Assembly (NCBI GenBank): GCA_032622095.1
Contig: CP136065.1
Coordinates: forward strand, 243,083,530 to 243,147,529
Length of the DNA stretch: 64,000 nt
Origin: Siphonodentalium dalli
Lineage: Eukaryota; Mollusca; Scaphopoda; Gadilida; Siphonodentaliidae
Reading direction: 5' to 3'
Below are positions 46,260-57,199 of this stretch, in pieces. The stretch's first letter is position 1, and every line of letters begins with the position of its first letter. The notes beneath the pieces are model-generated. The model saw only the letters and a list, made by a program, of their open reading frames with translations, ran no database searches and had not been told where the DNA came from. Both the position numbers and the translations under genes were made by a program.

Positions 46260-47371
46260 CCGCCCGGACCAGCCCGGACCAGCCCGGACCAGCCATATGG
46301 ACTATATGAGTGATTTTAAGGGCAATATAAGTGCAGAGGTGTCATGGAAACCCACCCAGGGTCGCTATTAACCCTCAAAATGCCGGCATCGGCGAAAATG
46401 TTCGCCGCGAAATGAAGCTAACAGCCCGGACCGCCCCTGCTCCGTCCAGGTGGGATTTTAGTATCCATATCTGTGCGAGGTTGTTAATGAAACCCAAATA
46501 CGCACGGAGAGTGGTCAAGGTCAAACGGAAGTGCCGCTTATTAACCCCTAAACTTCCCAGATTCAGCCAGAATTACAAAATTGCGCCCCCAATAAACAAA
46601 CTCACAGCCCGGACCCCCTTAATGGCCTCGTACTTCTAATAACTCCTTACATATGTGTTGTGGAACTACCCTCGACTACACTCACGAAGATACAAGGGCG
46701 AGTCGCCCACGAATGCCTGGCAATTAACCCCCAAAATGCCGCCATCGCCGATTATGTTTACCGATAACGACGCTGACAGCCCGGACCAGCCCGGACCATC
46801 CCGGTCCAGCCCGGACCCCCCCCATATGGACTATATGAGTGATTTTAAGGTCAATATAAGTGCAGGGGTGTCATGGAAACCCACTCATGGTCGCTATTAA
46901 CCCTCAAAATGCCGGCATCGGCGAAAATGTTCGCCGCGAAATGAAGCTAACAACCCGGACCGCCCCTGCTGCGTCCAGGTGTGATTTTAGTATCCATATC
47001 TGTGCGAGGGTGTTCATGAAACCCAAATACGCGCGGAGAGTGGTCAAGGTCAACGGAAGTGCCGTTTATTAACCCCTAAACTTCCCAGATTCAGTCAGAA
47101 TTAAAAAATTGTGCCCCCAATAAACAAACTCACAGCCCGGATCCCCTTTCATGTCCTCGTACTTCTAATAACTCCTTACATATGTGTTGTGGAACTACAC
47201 TCACGAAGATATAAGGGCGAGTCGCCCACGAATGCCTGGCAATTAACCCCCAACATGCCGCCATCGACGATTATGTTTACCGATAACGACGCTGACAGCC
47301 CGGACCATCCCGGTCCAGCCCGGACTCCCCATATGGACTATATGAGTGATTTTAAGGCCAATATAAGTGCC
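46260..47371 (+). repeat. Satellite block: diverged ~150-200-bp monomers in trimeric higher-order repeats
   Basis: CATATGGACTATATGAGTGA recurs at about 46293, 46822 and 47330, giving two higher-order units of 529 and 508 bp and a partial third. Each unit contains three diverged monomers. Each monomer has a TTAACCC-C-AAAATGCCG-like centre and ends CAGCCCGGACC. The left edge is a short AGCCCGGACC array (46262-46292). The 81-102-aa ORFs (46331-46639 and others) read through the repeat. Confidence 0.85.
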
Positions 47372-47634
47372 TATTTATTGATGATGCATTTATATAAATA
47401 ACGAAATTGCAACAAGTAAGCCACTGAACGCACACATTACCTTCCATATTGTGTTCACGACACACACTGTCGTCGATAAGGCTGGCCCAATATGTCATAT
47501 ATGCCAGCTGCCAATCGACAACGTATCACGATTAAATCGCGAACACGCACCGGATAAAATCCGCACATAGATGAAGGACTTAGAATGAATCTTTCGGCAG
47601 AATGAGTCTTGAAGATATAATTGAGCTGGTGGAT

Positions 47635-47724
47635 ACTTCCACCCGTAAATCTGACAACGTCGTGACGTGGTCTTGCGGTTGAAACGGCGATAAACCCCAA
47701 TCAACAAACCAAACCAAACCACTT
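47635..47724 (+). mobile_element. SINE 3' region
   Basis: CTTCCACCCGTAAATCTGAC, AACGTCGTGACGTGG, and the tail GCGATAAACCCCAATCAAC plus AAACCAAACC match the 3' half of the SINEs at 58639 and 59965. The tRNA head is replaced by unrelated sequence. Confidence 0.7.
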
Positions 47725-47819
47725 AAACTATCAGGGCAATCCCAACCTATGGACATGGTCGGTCTGAACTTTCTAACTCATTTGGTTCAGGCATGAACTT
47801 TTCCAGCTGTTGAAAATTA

Positions 47820-47925
47820 GGTGGTGAGAAATCCGCATCACCCCCTGCCCCGTGATCCCTGTCTAACGGCGACGGCATAGAGGTATCGTTATAACGAACC
47901 AAAGCCGCTTTGGGTCGTATATAGG
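47820..47925 (+). repeat. Repeat adjoining SINE tails
   Basis: GGTGAGAAATCCGCATCACC, CCCTGCCCCGTGATCCCTGT and AAGCCGCTTTGG match 58908-59000 almost in full. In both places it follows a SINE 3' region. Confidence 0.65.
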
Positions 47926-47937
47926 CTATATCTGATT

Positions 47938-48045
47938 TTGTGACGTCACCAATTATTAACTAATACGACGCTCTAATTTTTTAATTTGGGGAGCACTTTT
48001 GTCGCACAGTAGATCGGTGGGCCTAAATAAAGCATTATTGTCGTA
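47938..48045 (+). repeat. ~105-bp direct repeat, left
   Basis: TGTGACGTCACCAATTATTA, then TTTTGTCGCACAGTAGATCG, GTGGGCC and GCATTATTGTCGTAAT, repeated at 48696-48802 on the far side of the minisatellite. It contains the palindrome TGACGTCA (CRE-like). Confidence 0.8.
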
Positions 48046-48127
48046 ATCGGCTGTCAAGAGGCCAACACAAATCAGTCGATGTGCACATTCTCCTATTTAT
48101 ATAAACGTCATACAATCATTTATAAAG

Positions 48128-48695
48128 ACAAAATTCCGAGTTAATAAAGTCAGAATCCCGAGTTAAAAAGACAGAATTCCGAGTTATAAAGTCAAAATTC
48201 CGAGTTTATAAAGTCAGAATTCCGAGTTAAAAAGACAGAATTCCGAGTTATAAAGTCAGAATTCCAAGTTACAAAGTCATAATTCCGAGTTAAAAAGACA
48301 GAATTCTTAGTTGATAAAGTCATAATTCCGAGTTATAAAGTCATAATTCCGAGTTAAAAAGACAGAATTCCAAATTGATAAAGTCAGAATTCCGAGTTAT
48401 AAAGTCAGAATTCCGAGTTATAAAGTCAGAATTCCTAGTTGAAAAGACAGAATTCCGTATTTATAAAGTCAGAATTCCGAGTTATAAAGTCAGAATTCCG
48501 AGTTAAAAAGAGAGAATTCCGAGGTTATAAAGTCAGAATTCCGAGTTTGTAAAGTCAAAATTCTGAGTTATAAAGTCAGAATTCCTAGTTGAAAAGACAG
48601 AATTCCTAGTTGAAAAGACAGAATTCTGTGTTATAAAGTCAGAATTCCTAGTTGAAAAGACAGAATTCCGAGTTATAAAGACAGAAAATTCCAAG
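48128..48695. repeat. Minisatellite, ~21-bp unit
   Basis: Units AAAGTCAGAATTCCGAGTTA with minor variants (GACAGAATTCC, AGTTGAAAAG), about 27 copies. EcoRI-like GAATTC in most. Non-coding. Confidence 0.93.
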
Positions 48696-48802
48696 TTGTG
48701 ACGTCACGAATTATTATCTAGTTCGACGTTGCTCTTTTGAATTTTGCGACCACTTTTGTCGCACAGTAGATTTGTGGGCTTAAAGCATTAATGTCGTAAT
48801 AG
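48696..48802 (+). repeat. ~105-bp direct repeat, right
   Basis: TGTGACGTCACGAATTATTA, CCACTTTTGTCGCACAGTAG, ATTTGTGGGC and GCATTAATGTCGTAAT match 47938-48045. A third, worn piece (GTCACCACGAATTCTCC, CTACTGTGCGAAGGTGGGCC) lies at 49007-49055. Confidence 0.8.
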
Positions 48803-49059
48803 AAATATCTTGTTACTGTGTCTTTTGATTACTGGTATTGCAAATGAGAATTATGAATATTGAATTACAAAGTTCATTCGTAGCGGTAGTTTACCTTTTA
48901 TTGAGAACCTAAGACACATTAAATAACGACACTATAGTAACTACAGTCTACACGCATCGGGGCGAGTGAAAAGTGATCGAAATTCCAGATGTGAAATAAT
49001 AATAATGTCACCACGAATTCTCCTTTCTACTGTGCGAAGGTGGGCCTTTAATGTACATC

Positions 49060-51300
49060 ACTTGGTACTGTGGGAAACGAAATAATATATATTTAATATG
49101 GAATTAATTGTTATCATAAGACTACATAGTACATACATGAATGTGATAATCCATAAATATCATACTGTTTTCTGGAATCGAAAGAAAACATATAATTGTG
49201 AACAAAGCAGAAGACACATTCGTGCAGGTTCAGGCGAACTCGGTCAATGCGGAAAGTTACACGATGAGGTTGTTCGTCGATTTTCGTTAAAATCGACACG
49301 ACACTTTTACGAATGAAATGAACAGCTATGAAATGGACACACTTCTCCATATAGTATCTCAGCCACAGCGCTCGCCCAGCGTCAAGAAAATAAATAAACA
49401 GGTTGGATTCATTAAAAAAATTCCCGCTCCCATCTCGACAAGATATATTGTCACTTTGATGTTGGTAGTTTATACCATGTATAGTCTAGCTGTCAATCAA
49501 GACTACGCGGAAGTTCGATTGGCCTAATTTTACTCTAATTGCTTTTGCCAGGAAATATAGGCTTATGTAAATTTTATTTGAAGGGAATACCAGGGAATCT
49601 ATAAACAGATTTTGATAAATAAAAAACAAGCAAATAAAACAAACAAAAAGGCCACAGCTACCCTCATGTGAGTGGTTTTGCCTTGGTTCGTTAATTACGC
49701 TAGCGTATGATCATATTACAATACGGAGATAAGCCATTTTCACACCGGTCACCTGCGTATCACCAACCCGGTGATCGTACCGCCGATCGAGGATCCGGTC
49801 AAGCCTATCCCGTGCGATGGAGGAAGATATATCTACGTTAACCTCGCTAAAATGACTACAAATCGATATCACAGAAGAACAGTTAACCACATATTATATA
49901 GATGGATTATCACTCGTTGATAGAAATTCTCTGACCCATTTAAATCGTGACTTTTCTAATGATTTGAAAGGATTATTTGGAAAATTTTACAGTTTGATGA
50001 AATAATTTGGACTAAATATTGATATAATCACAACCGTGTTCAATGGTCCATGTCATCCTGAAGCTATTCGGAAAGATGATGTGTATTACTTTTTACAGAA
50101 ACAAGTCCTTGTCGTGTGTTAGAATCATACAAAAACGCCAAATTATGGATTTAAATAATTGCTGTCGATAATTTTATGAGTATCAACAAATCGGTGTAAT
50201 TTCTTGTGAAAGTACCTATTGTCGCGGTTGAAGTACCCACTTGTGCGGATTTTTGCAAACGTCCAAAGTGTATTCCTGATTTAAAAGTCTTTTTCTTTCA
50301 CTTTCCGGGTAACATTTCAACAAAAACAACAACAAGAAGATATTGATTAATAAATGGTAACAGAAACTTTTAATGGTGACAGAAGCTCCGCACATTTGTC
50401 TGGGGACTACGATATACAATCTCAGGGGTTTGAAACTAAGAACAAAGTCATTTTACAAGAATACGGCGTTCCAGACACACATGAATAGACAAACTGGCTC
50501 ATGTTCATATAAAAGTAAGTCTCGCGGGAACACGTTTATCGTTAAAGAGTACCCGCAACGTCATGCAAAAGCATGCGGTGGAAACTCTGGCTGCTCATCC
50601 TCAGAATGTATGCTGTGTTACTCTGACGCAAACAGTTTAAAAGTTCACAGAATTGCCCAGTCTTATTAAAACCAGACCTAATTTCATTACTTTCAACTTT
50701 CAACTTTCAACTGTAAGGAACCCTTGGTCTAGTTATTACTAGACTGAGAATTGCCGTACACAGTGGGACCACATTCAGTTGTGAATGTGGCATGGTTTAC
50801 AAGTACAACACTGGCAAAACAAACCAGACAGAAGACAACGAATTAAGTGTTCACAATAAAGCAATGTCTTCCAATTTCGTTTGTTGTAAAAACCTGGGTA
50901 TTGTTTGCATACTACTAACACACTTATGGGTCAGAGGACGGGGCTGTCAGATCCCAGTTGGGGGGAATTTCCAACTGCACGCATCCACAAACAGCCAGAC
51001 CAAATCCATAGAGTTGACATACCATTGCATCAACCTTGGTTGGATATTTCCAACTGGCATTTCAAACTCATCAACTGTTGGACATTTTCCAAACTAAGGT
51101 TGTAATATGTTCAACTGATGGCCATTTCACACGAAATTTATAAAAATAAATATGCTTTCGTTCTTCTGAAAACAACATACCCCCTTAATTACTGTTTGGA
51201 AAATCATACAATGGAAACAATTTGAATCTATTATATACTTAGTGTACATACATGTAACGTTTCTAACTAACGTTGTGTCATGAATACAATTTCCGATTGT
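49060..51300. other. Stretch without a supported gene
   Basis: 49910-50110 reads in part LVDRNSLTHLNRDF and IITTVFNGPCHPEAIRKDDV with stops, perhaps a worn coding relic of unknown type. The 98-aa ORF at 50373-50669 (SRGNTFIVKEYPQRHAKACG, then a Cys-rich end) is unrecognised. 49735-49785 matches 56451-56492 in reverse. Confidence 0.35.
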
Positions 51301-51302
51301 TG

Positions 51303-51405
51303 CGGGGGGGGGGGTAGGAAAAAAATTCCAGGCACTTATGATGGGTTGGGTGGGTGTCTCTCGGGTCCGAAAAGCATTTTTTTCCATGTGCCAATTTTTT
51401 TTTTC
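51303..51405. mobile_element. Fragment of a G-tract element
   Basis: A G-tract followed by TAGGAAAAAAATTCCAGGCA and GGGTTGGGTGGGTGTC resembles the end of the 13433/54035 family. The second end is missing. Confidence 0.5.
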
Positions 51406-51458
51406 ATTTCTGCTATTGAGTCTTATTTTTATGTGTTTTGAACAGAAACAGCTCACTA

Positions 51459-52084
51459 TCTATTATATATTTTGGAAGACCTGTCTGTGTGTCTGTCTGT
51501 GTGTCTGTCTGTGTGTCTGTGTGTTCGCGATGGACTCGAAAACGGCCGAACCGATTTCGATGAAACTTGGTATGTGGGGGTATTTTCGGCCGAGAACTGA
51601 CATAGGCCTATTAATTTGTCCGTGCGACGTGACCTTGACCTTGAAATCGGGTAATTTCAAGGTCAAACGCCCGAATATCACGGGATTTCGATGAAACTTG
51701 GTATGTGGGGGTACTTTCTTACGGCGAGTCTCTTAAGCATATTCATTTGCCCGTGCGACGTGACCTTGACCTTGAAATCGGGTAACTTCAAGGTCAAATC
51801 GCCAATTTTGATGGGATTTCGACGAAATTTGATACGTGGGGTTACTTTTGTCCACTGATTGTTTTGGACGGGTCCAATCGTGACCCCGACCAGACCTTGA
51901 CCTTCAAAATGATCAATTCAATGTCAAATCTGGTAAAACCGGATGGATTTCGACGGGCACGTTTGTCGGGTACTTTTGTCCGGGCACTGTTTTTGGACTG
52001 GTCAAATCGTGACCCCAATCGACCTTGACCTTCAAAATGGCCAATTCAAGGTCAAAGCCCGGACGAAGTCGGGTCACCTTCTAG
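51459..52084 (+). mobile_element. Non-autonomous Helitron, 626 bp
   Basis: It starts A|TCTATTATATATTTTGG and, after the GTCTGTCTGTGTGT microsatellite, contains four degenerate ~145-bp units (ACCGATTTCGATGAAACTTG, GACCTTGACCTTGAAATCGG). It ends with the hairpin CCCGGACGAAGTCGGG, TCACCTT, then CTAG|T. A 5' TC, 3' hairpin about 10 nt before CTAG, and A/T insertion without target duplication are Helitron hallmarks. No Rep/helicase. The 118-aa ORF is repeat read-through. Confidence 0.85.
51480..51525. repeat. TGTC/TGTG microsatellite
   Basis: Alternating TGTCTGTC and TGTGTGTC, inside the Helitron near its 5' end. Confidence 0.9.
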
Positions 52085-52756
52085 TACTATATATAGAGGT
52101 TATCATAAGTTGGATCAGTTGCACAATGGCCAACAATAACCCAAATTCAACTTGATAGAACAAGAAACTGCGCTATACAGGTATTGGAAAATGGAAACAT
52201 AAAATTTAATCAGGATTCCATCTACTGATACAACAAAATAAGAATAACTATGCAGAACTCAGCTGAAAATAAGCAATAAAATGAAAGCACATTGACCATA
52301 TGTGACATGGAAATAAAGATATAATAAATAATGGAATAAAATAGACTTTTGACAACGTAAAACATAAAATCTTAACATATAAATTGAAGGCCAGTCGGGT
52401 CAGCTTGAACAATTTCAAATTGTTTTCCAAGTTAATGTGGATCATCTTGTAATGTTAATCACAGTAACAAAGATGTTATCGTCACTGATATCGTGAACAA
52501 AAAAGAAGTGAGATTGGACTATCCATCCACATGTTATTCCCAATTATTACGAAGCTATTACTTCATGCAGTGGCTAACAGTCTGCCATTACATGCTATAA
52601 CATGTTTCCTCAGTTCTGGTTTCTGAGATGCCACAAGAAGAGTCATGTGGGTATATCATGGTTATGTTTGGTATTAGCATTATTCTTCAAACTAGGATGA
52701 ACTGGGATGAACAGTTGTATTTCCACATGTTTTGATAAACAATTTGGTTCAATATA

Positions 52757-52915
52757 GGTTATCACCACCATGTGTGTTTCTGAGATCCGTATTCAAGTCG
52801 AGCTGCCTTCTCTGGGCAGTCTATCGACGAGTCCGTAGGACGAGTCGATAGACAGCCCAGAGAAGGCAGCGAGGCTTGAATACGGATCTCGGAAACACAC
52901 AGGGTGATGATAACC
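52757..52915. repeat. 159-bp near-perfect palindrome
   Basis: The arms run GGTTATCACCACCATGTGTG, TTTCTGAGATCCGTATTCAA, CTGCCTTCTCTGGGC, AGTCTATCGACGAGTC on the left and the reverse complement on the right to GGTGATGATAACC. The loop is only about 5 nt (CGTAG). Likely a foldback MITE; no target duplication identified. Confidence 0.85.
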
Positions 52916-52919
52916 AATT

Positions 52920-54020
52920 TATCTTACAATTCGTCCCATAAAAATGAAATAAAACTCAATTTTATTACGCGCAACACACAACGTACACAATATTCTCAGC
53001 ACGCGACGTTGTGATAAGTCAAATTCTGAGAAATTCACGTCACTATTCAAATTCACTTTGGCTGGAATCCGATTCAATGAAGAGGCGACGATATTTTCGT
53101 TTCATTTGTTCGACATAATTGTCACTTTTAACAGGATAATTGTATTACTTTATGGTGCAATCTCCTTGGATAGTGATAGTGTTGGCGAGAGGCATTGCCG
53201 GAGATGACTGTCCATTCAGAGTTTTTGTGAATTTTGAACTTTCCGACACTTCGACAATCGAGTTCTGACTCGCACTAAAATAACCCATTAAACTTCATTT
53301 AGAGGAAATGCACTAAATCACGGACTTTTCGTAAGTATTGTGTTTTATATCCTTAACATAAGATAAAATTAATTTTATTTTCCATTCTGTATTTTATCGA
53401 ATAAAAAATGCGTTCAGTAGCTTTTGATCAAGACCGTACTGAATTACGGGTGAGGGGAATTCCCTACTTCGCTAAAATAGAAATTGTCAAAATAGTCCGT
53501 ATTCGTGCGCGCTGTTAACAATGTGTAAACTTCGTTACTTTTTCGATTTCCAAACATTTTTGGGTGGTTATTTTGAGCTTTTTGGGCCTTGTCTCCACAT
53601 TTTGTCAACTTTATTGAACTAATTATTGATTATTTTACATTCGTAGCACACGAGTATATTATTTTACGACTTTTAGTTGGTTATTTAGACGTTTTGTTTT
53701 GAAAACAAGACAGTTGTCGAAACGCTCGTGCACCAGCTGTTGCCATCGAAGATATCCTTGTTGCCATCCAGGATACAAGATCGGAAACCGCCTAGGCGTT
53801 TTCGCGTGTATTTGATGAAATATAGCTATATTGTAAGATAAAGTAATATATCACATAGCAAATATCAAAATATCAAATAATCTGAAATGTGTTGTACCAT
53901 GTAGTCTGTAGAATACTCAAATGTAATTATACTAGATCATGTGACTATATATTATGAAAATGAATGTTAATAAAAACTTTGGCACTCTGCTTATCCCAAG
54001 AAATGTGATTATGTTGACAC
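52920..54020. other. Stretch without a gene
   Basis: No ORF of 60 codons or more and no clear repeat seen. Confidence 0.45.
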
Positions 54021-54034
54021 ATTTCTTGATTAAT

Positions 54035-54586
54035 CAGGGGGGGGGGGGGTGAAAAAACAAATTCCGGCACGTATGCCGGGGTGGGTGGGTGGTCAAAGCC
54101 ACCAACAAGCAATTTTTTCCGCAACTAAAAAACAAAATTCCTGCTTGTTTTTTAGTGTTTTGGCAATGAGTTGGGCTTCAAAACCACTTTGAATGAGAGA
54201 AATAATGTAATTCTAACTGGTAAACTGACTGCAGGCAGTTATCGTGTTGTATTTTGTTGCAAATTTTGAAATCCAAGATGGCCGCTGCCAGCCATGTTTT
54301 TTTGACCGAATGACCTCAAAATGACTCATTCCTATTTACATGTCCATGTTAACATCCATGATAAATAGTATGCACAGCAATTCATATACAGCTGTTTGCA
54401 GTGAATTTCCCCCCGCAAATCTCTGTTTTAGTGTTAAAAGGGGGGGGGGGTGTAAAAAAATGGTCGGAAAAAACTGCCGAAAACGGAAAAAAATTTGGCG
54501 GTGGGGATGGGTGGGTACAAAAAATGATCGAAAAGGAAAAAATGCCATACGTGCCTGAAATTTTTTTCCGACCCCCCCCCCCCCTG
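54035..54586 (-). mobile_element. G-tract hAT-like MITE, copy 2 (552 bp)
   Basis: Reverse-complement relative of 13433-13972 over its whole length. The perfect 7-bp duplication GATTAAT lies at 54028-54034 and 54587-54593. Shared interior motifs include GGCAATGAGTTGGGCTTC and AAACTGACTGCAGGCAGTT. Short ORFs on both strands are incidental. Confidence 0.87.
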
Positions 54587-54737
54587 GATTAATGACACTT
54601 ATATGATAAATTCCAATAGTAACGTTATCTTCATTATGCACTGTTCTATTAAAATCTCACGCAATTAACAATGATAATGTAGGATAATCAGGAATAATCA
54701 GCTATTTGGCTGGTCAATTGATAATTTTCTCAAATTT

Positions 54738-54926
54738 AGGGGGTGGGTGTCAAAAACTAACCGGAAAAAAAAAATCCTGAAACTGAAACAAAAAGGGTGG
54801 GTGTCCAAAATTGCCTGAAAAAAATGCCGAAAACGAAAGAAATTGGGTGGGTGGGTCCCCCGAGGCCGGAAAAAAATAAAATGATCATACGTGCATGGAC
54901 CTTTTTTCCGACCCCCCCCCCCCTGA
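54738..54926. mobile_element. Short G-tract element related to the hAT-like MITE ends
   Basis: It starts AGGGGGTGGGTGTC and ends TTTTTTCCGACCCC plus CCCTG. The inner motifs ATGCCGAAAACG and GGGTGGGTGGGTCCCC also occur near the ends of 54035-54586. It sits 150 bp from that element and may be a deletion derivative. Confidence 0.6.
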
Positions 54927-55339
54927 TTGTTGAAAGAAATGACCAAAACTACCCCATGTCGACACGCTCATTTATGGAGCGTTAACGGGGAGAAGTTGGT
55001 TATCATTATTGGTAAAACATTAATTGATAACTGTTTATTATGGAACATTGGTTATGGGATTTGAGTGTCTACTCCGCCAAAGTTTGTCGATATGGCCAAT
55101 TGTTGGAAATGTCATGCATGCCACTTTACTTGGAAATTGTAGATTAGCCGATTTGTATCAGATATATTGTGGACTGAAATGTCAATTATTTGAAATGGCC
55201 AACCATATGGGTGTAACGTTGAAAATTAAATTCAAAGATTGACAGTTTGTGTTACATGTACAAGCTCCAACTCGATGTGGTTGATCTGATAACACATGCT
55301 GGATCCGAGCTGATAATTTCTGGGATCTTGAGGCTCTGG

Positions 55340-55363
55340 TATTGTTGTTGTTGTTGTTGTTGT
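55340..55363. repeat. TTG microsatellite
   Basis: About seven TTG units. Confidence 0.9.
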
Positions 55364-56494
55364 AGGTGGTGGTGCCTTGTTCGTTATCACCATTATTGTT
55401 GATCAATGTGGTGTTGATGGTATTGCTGGGTCGTCTTCGGTATTGGTGGTGGTATACCTATGGTCATTAGATACGGATATTTGTCTTTCCTTAAATGTAG
55501 CTATATATAGATGGTATTCGCAGAGCGTTATCCCGTCGTCCACGGACACAAATATTTCACTATTACTTTGTGAAATTGCAGATGGTCATAATACAAGATG
55601 TGTTATACGCTAGCATCCGTTGTGTCCTGTTGTGTGATCTAATGTCAATTTTACGTACTCTATAGTTCTTCATGCTGATGTTATTTGATGGCTTGTTCGA
55701 CTGCCACTCGAAGATGTTAAAAAAGAGTCGACAAATGCTGACATCAGAACGGTCTATGGACCTGATCTGCCATCTTATTTCTGTGAAAAAAATGGATACA
55801 TAACGTTAAGTTACATAACATATAATCCTGGAACTAATAAATGTTTTTAAAAGACGGCCAGACGGGGAAAATCGGTTGAAACCCCATCAGTTCCATCTAA
55901 TTACATATACCGTTTAATGGCATGCTATATTCCAGAGTTATAATCTGTCCGACGTGTCCTAAATTCAAGAAACATTCCAATTTTGGGAAACTTTAACACC
56001 GAGTCGGTTGGTACTCAAAACGTATTTCTCACCGCAACAGCGGTACTTGTCACCGAGTTGTTGGTACAGATTGTTTTCAATCAACGTTTTTTCAAGAGAC
56101 TGTTTCATGAGAATTATGCATCAGGTGAAACTGCAAACACCATGGTATGTGGGGTACACATCATATAATATATTATGGCCACTTTGATCCGTTCGGCGCC
56201 AGTGGTTATTAGTAAAAAAAAGAGATTAATACTGTTATTTCCATTTTCGCTGTAGTTATCACTGAATACAACGAGATTATTCAAAGAAAGCAAACATATC
56301 AGATTATCAACACACAGGAATATTGGAATGGATTTATTTTCGTAATATTAAACCTGAAATAATTATAAATAAAATGCATATAAAAAAATAAACTCACAGT
56401 TTGTTGACTCCAAAACATTGAACAGACGACCGGATATCCGTGCCTATAGGTACTCCACCGTGTTGGTGATACGCGGGTGACCGGTGTGATTTTA

Positions 56495-56595
56495 CGTGCT
56501 CTGGTTTGGCGACACCAACACAACAATCGCGATGCAGCGCGCAGAAAGCTTTTGTCCAGAGATTGATGTTGATTGAACAATAATTGCCGATCCCA
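56495..56595 (+). repeat. Repeat shared with 59005-59115
   Basis: CTGGTTTGGCGACACCAACA, AATCGCGATGCAGCGC and GCTTTTGTCCA match CAGGTTTGGAGACACCAACA, AATCTCGATGCAGCGC and GCTTTTGTCCA at 59005. Function unknown. Confidence 0.65.
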
Positions 56596-56603
56596 GCTCG
56601 CGA

Positions 56604-57195
56604 CCAGGTAGTTTCGCGAGACCAGGTCCAGACTTGGAACACCGTGATTATTAGGGTGGTCTAGACCATATACCAGAATTCAGCCGTTTATTTTCAAAAA
56701 TGTGGACGTTAGCACACAAACGACGCTTCCTTTAATTGAAATTAACCAAACATGTATCCGCTTGGTGCTACGTGCGAATGCGATCAGCCGTTTTGGCCAA
56801 TTTATGATAGCTGTCAAACCCTATTGATTGGATAATCCTATACGGCCGCTATGTTAAAGCCACATGGCGGTTTGCGCTCAAAATACGAATAATATTATTC
56901 GTTTTGGAATTTTTGGTATCGATATAGGTGGGTGTGACTAATTACTGCCCGGGCGGACCCATGAGCCCGCAGACAGTCTAATATGATGCCTTATGGTAGA
57001 ATACAAAATAAGCATAGATTATGAAAACTAACTTGCCGTGTCAACCACCCGCGGGTTTAGTAACCCTTTAAATGCCGATATTGACTACAAGAAACCGGGA
57101 GAGCCCGGGCAGACATACGGCCGAATTCTGGTCCCTGGTCTAGACCAGGGTTTCATGTAAACTATAGTCTAGACCAGGCCGAAACCACGGTGATC
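56604..57195. mobile_element. Foldback element with satellite-like interior
   Basis: The left arm holds TAGGGTGGTCTAGACC and ACCAGAATTCAGCCG; the right arm holds CGGCCGAATTCTGGTCC and CTGGTCTAGACCAGGG. The interior (56935-57115) carries GCCCGGGCGGACCCATGAGC, ATGATGCCTTATGGTAGAAT and CCTTTAAATGCCGATATTG, monomers related to those at 61.4-62.3 kb. A second left arm is at 61328-61415. Confidence 0.65.
56862..56935 (+). repeat. Direct copy of the GGTTTGCGCTC repeat
   Basis: ACATGGCGGTTTGCGCTC and ATACGAATAATATTATTCG match 5220-5300, through GGTATCGATATAGGTG. Confidence 0.6.
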
Positions 57196-57199
57196 GCCA

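Noticed and set aside
46331-47401. Several 70-102-aa ORFs as a duplicated gene pair
   Set aside because: They follow the satellite trimer; similarity comes from tandem duplication of the repeat, with shifts and stops between monomers.
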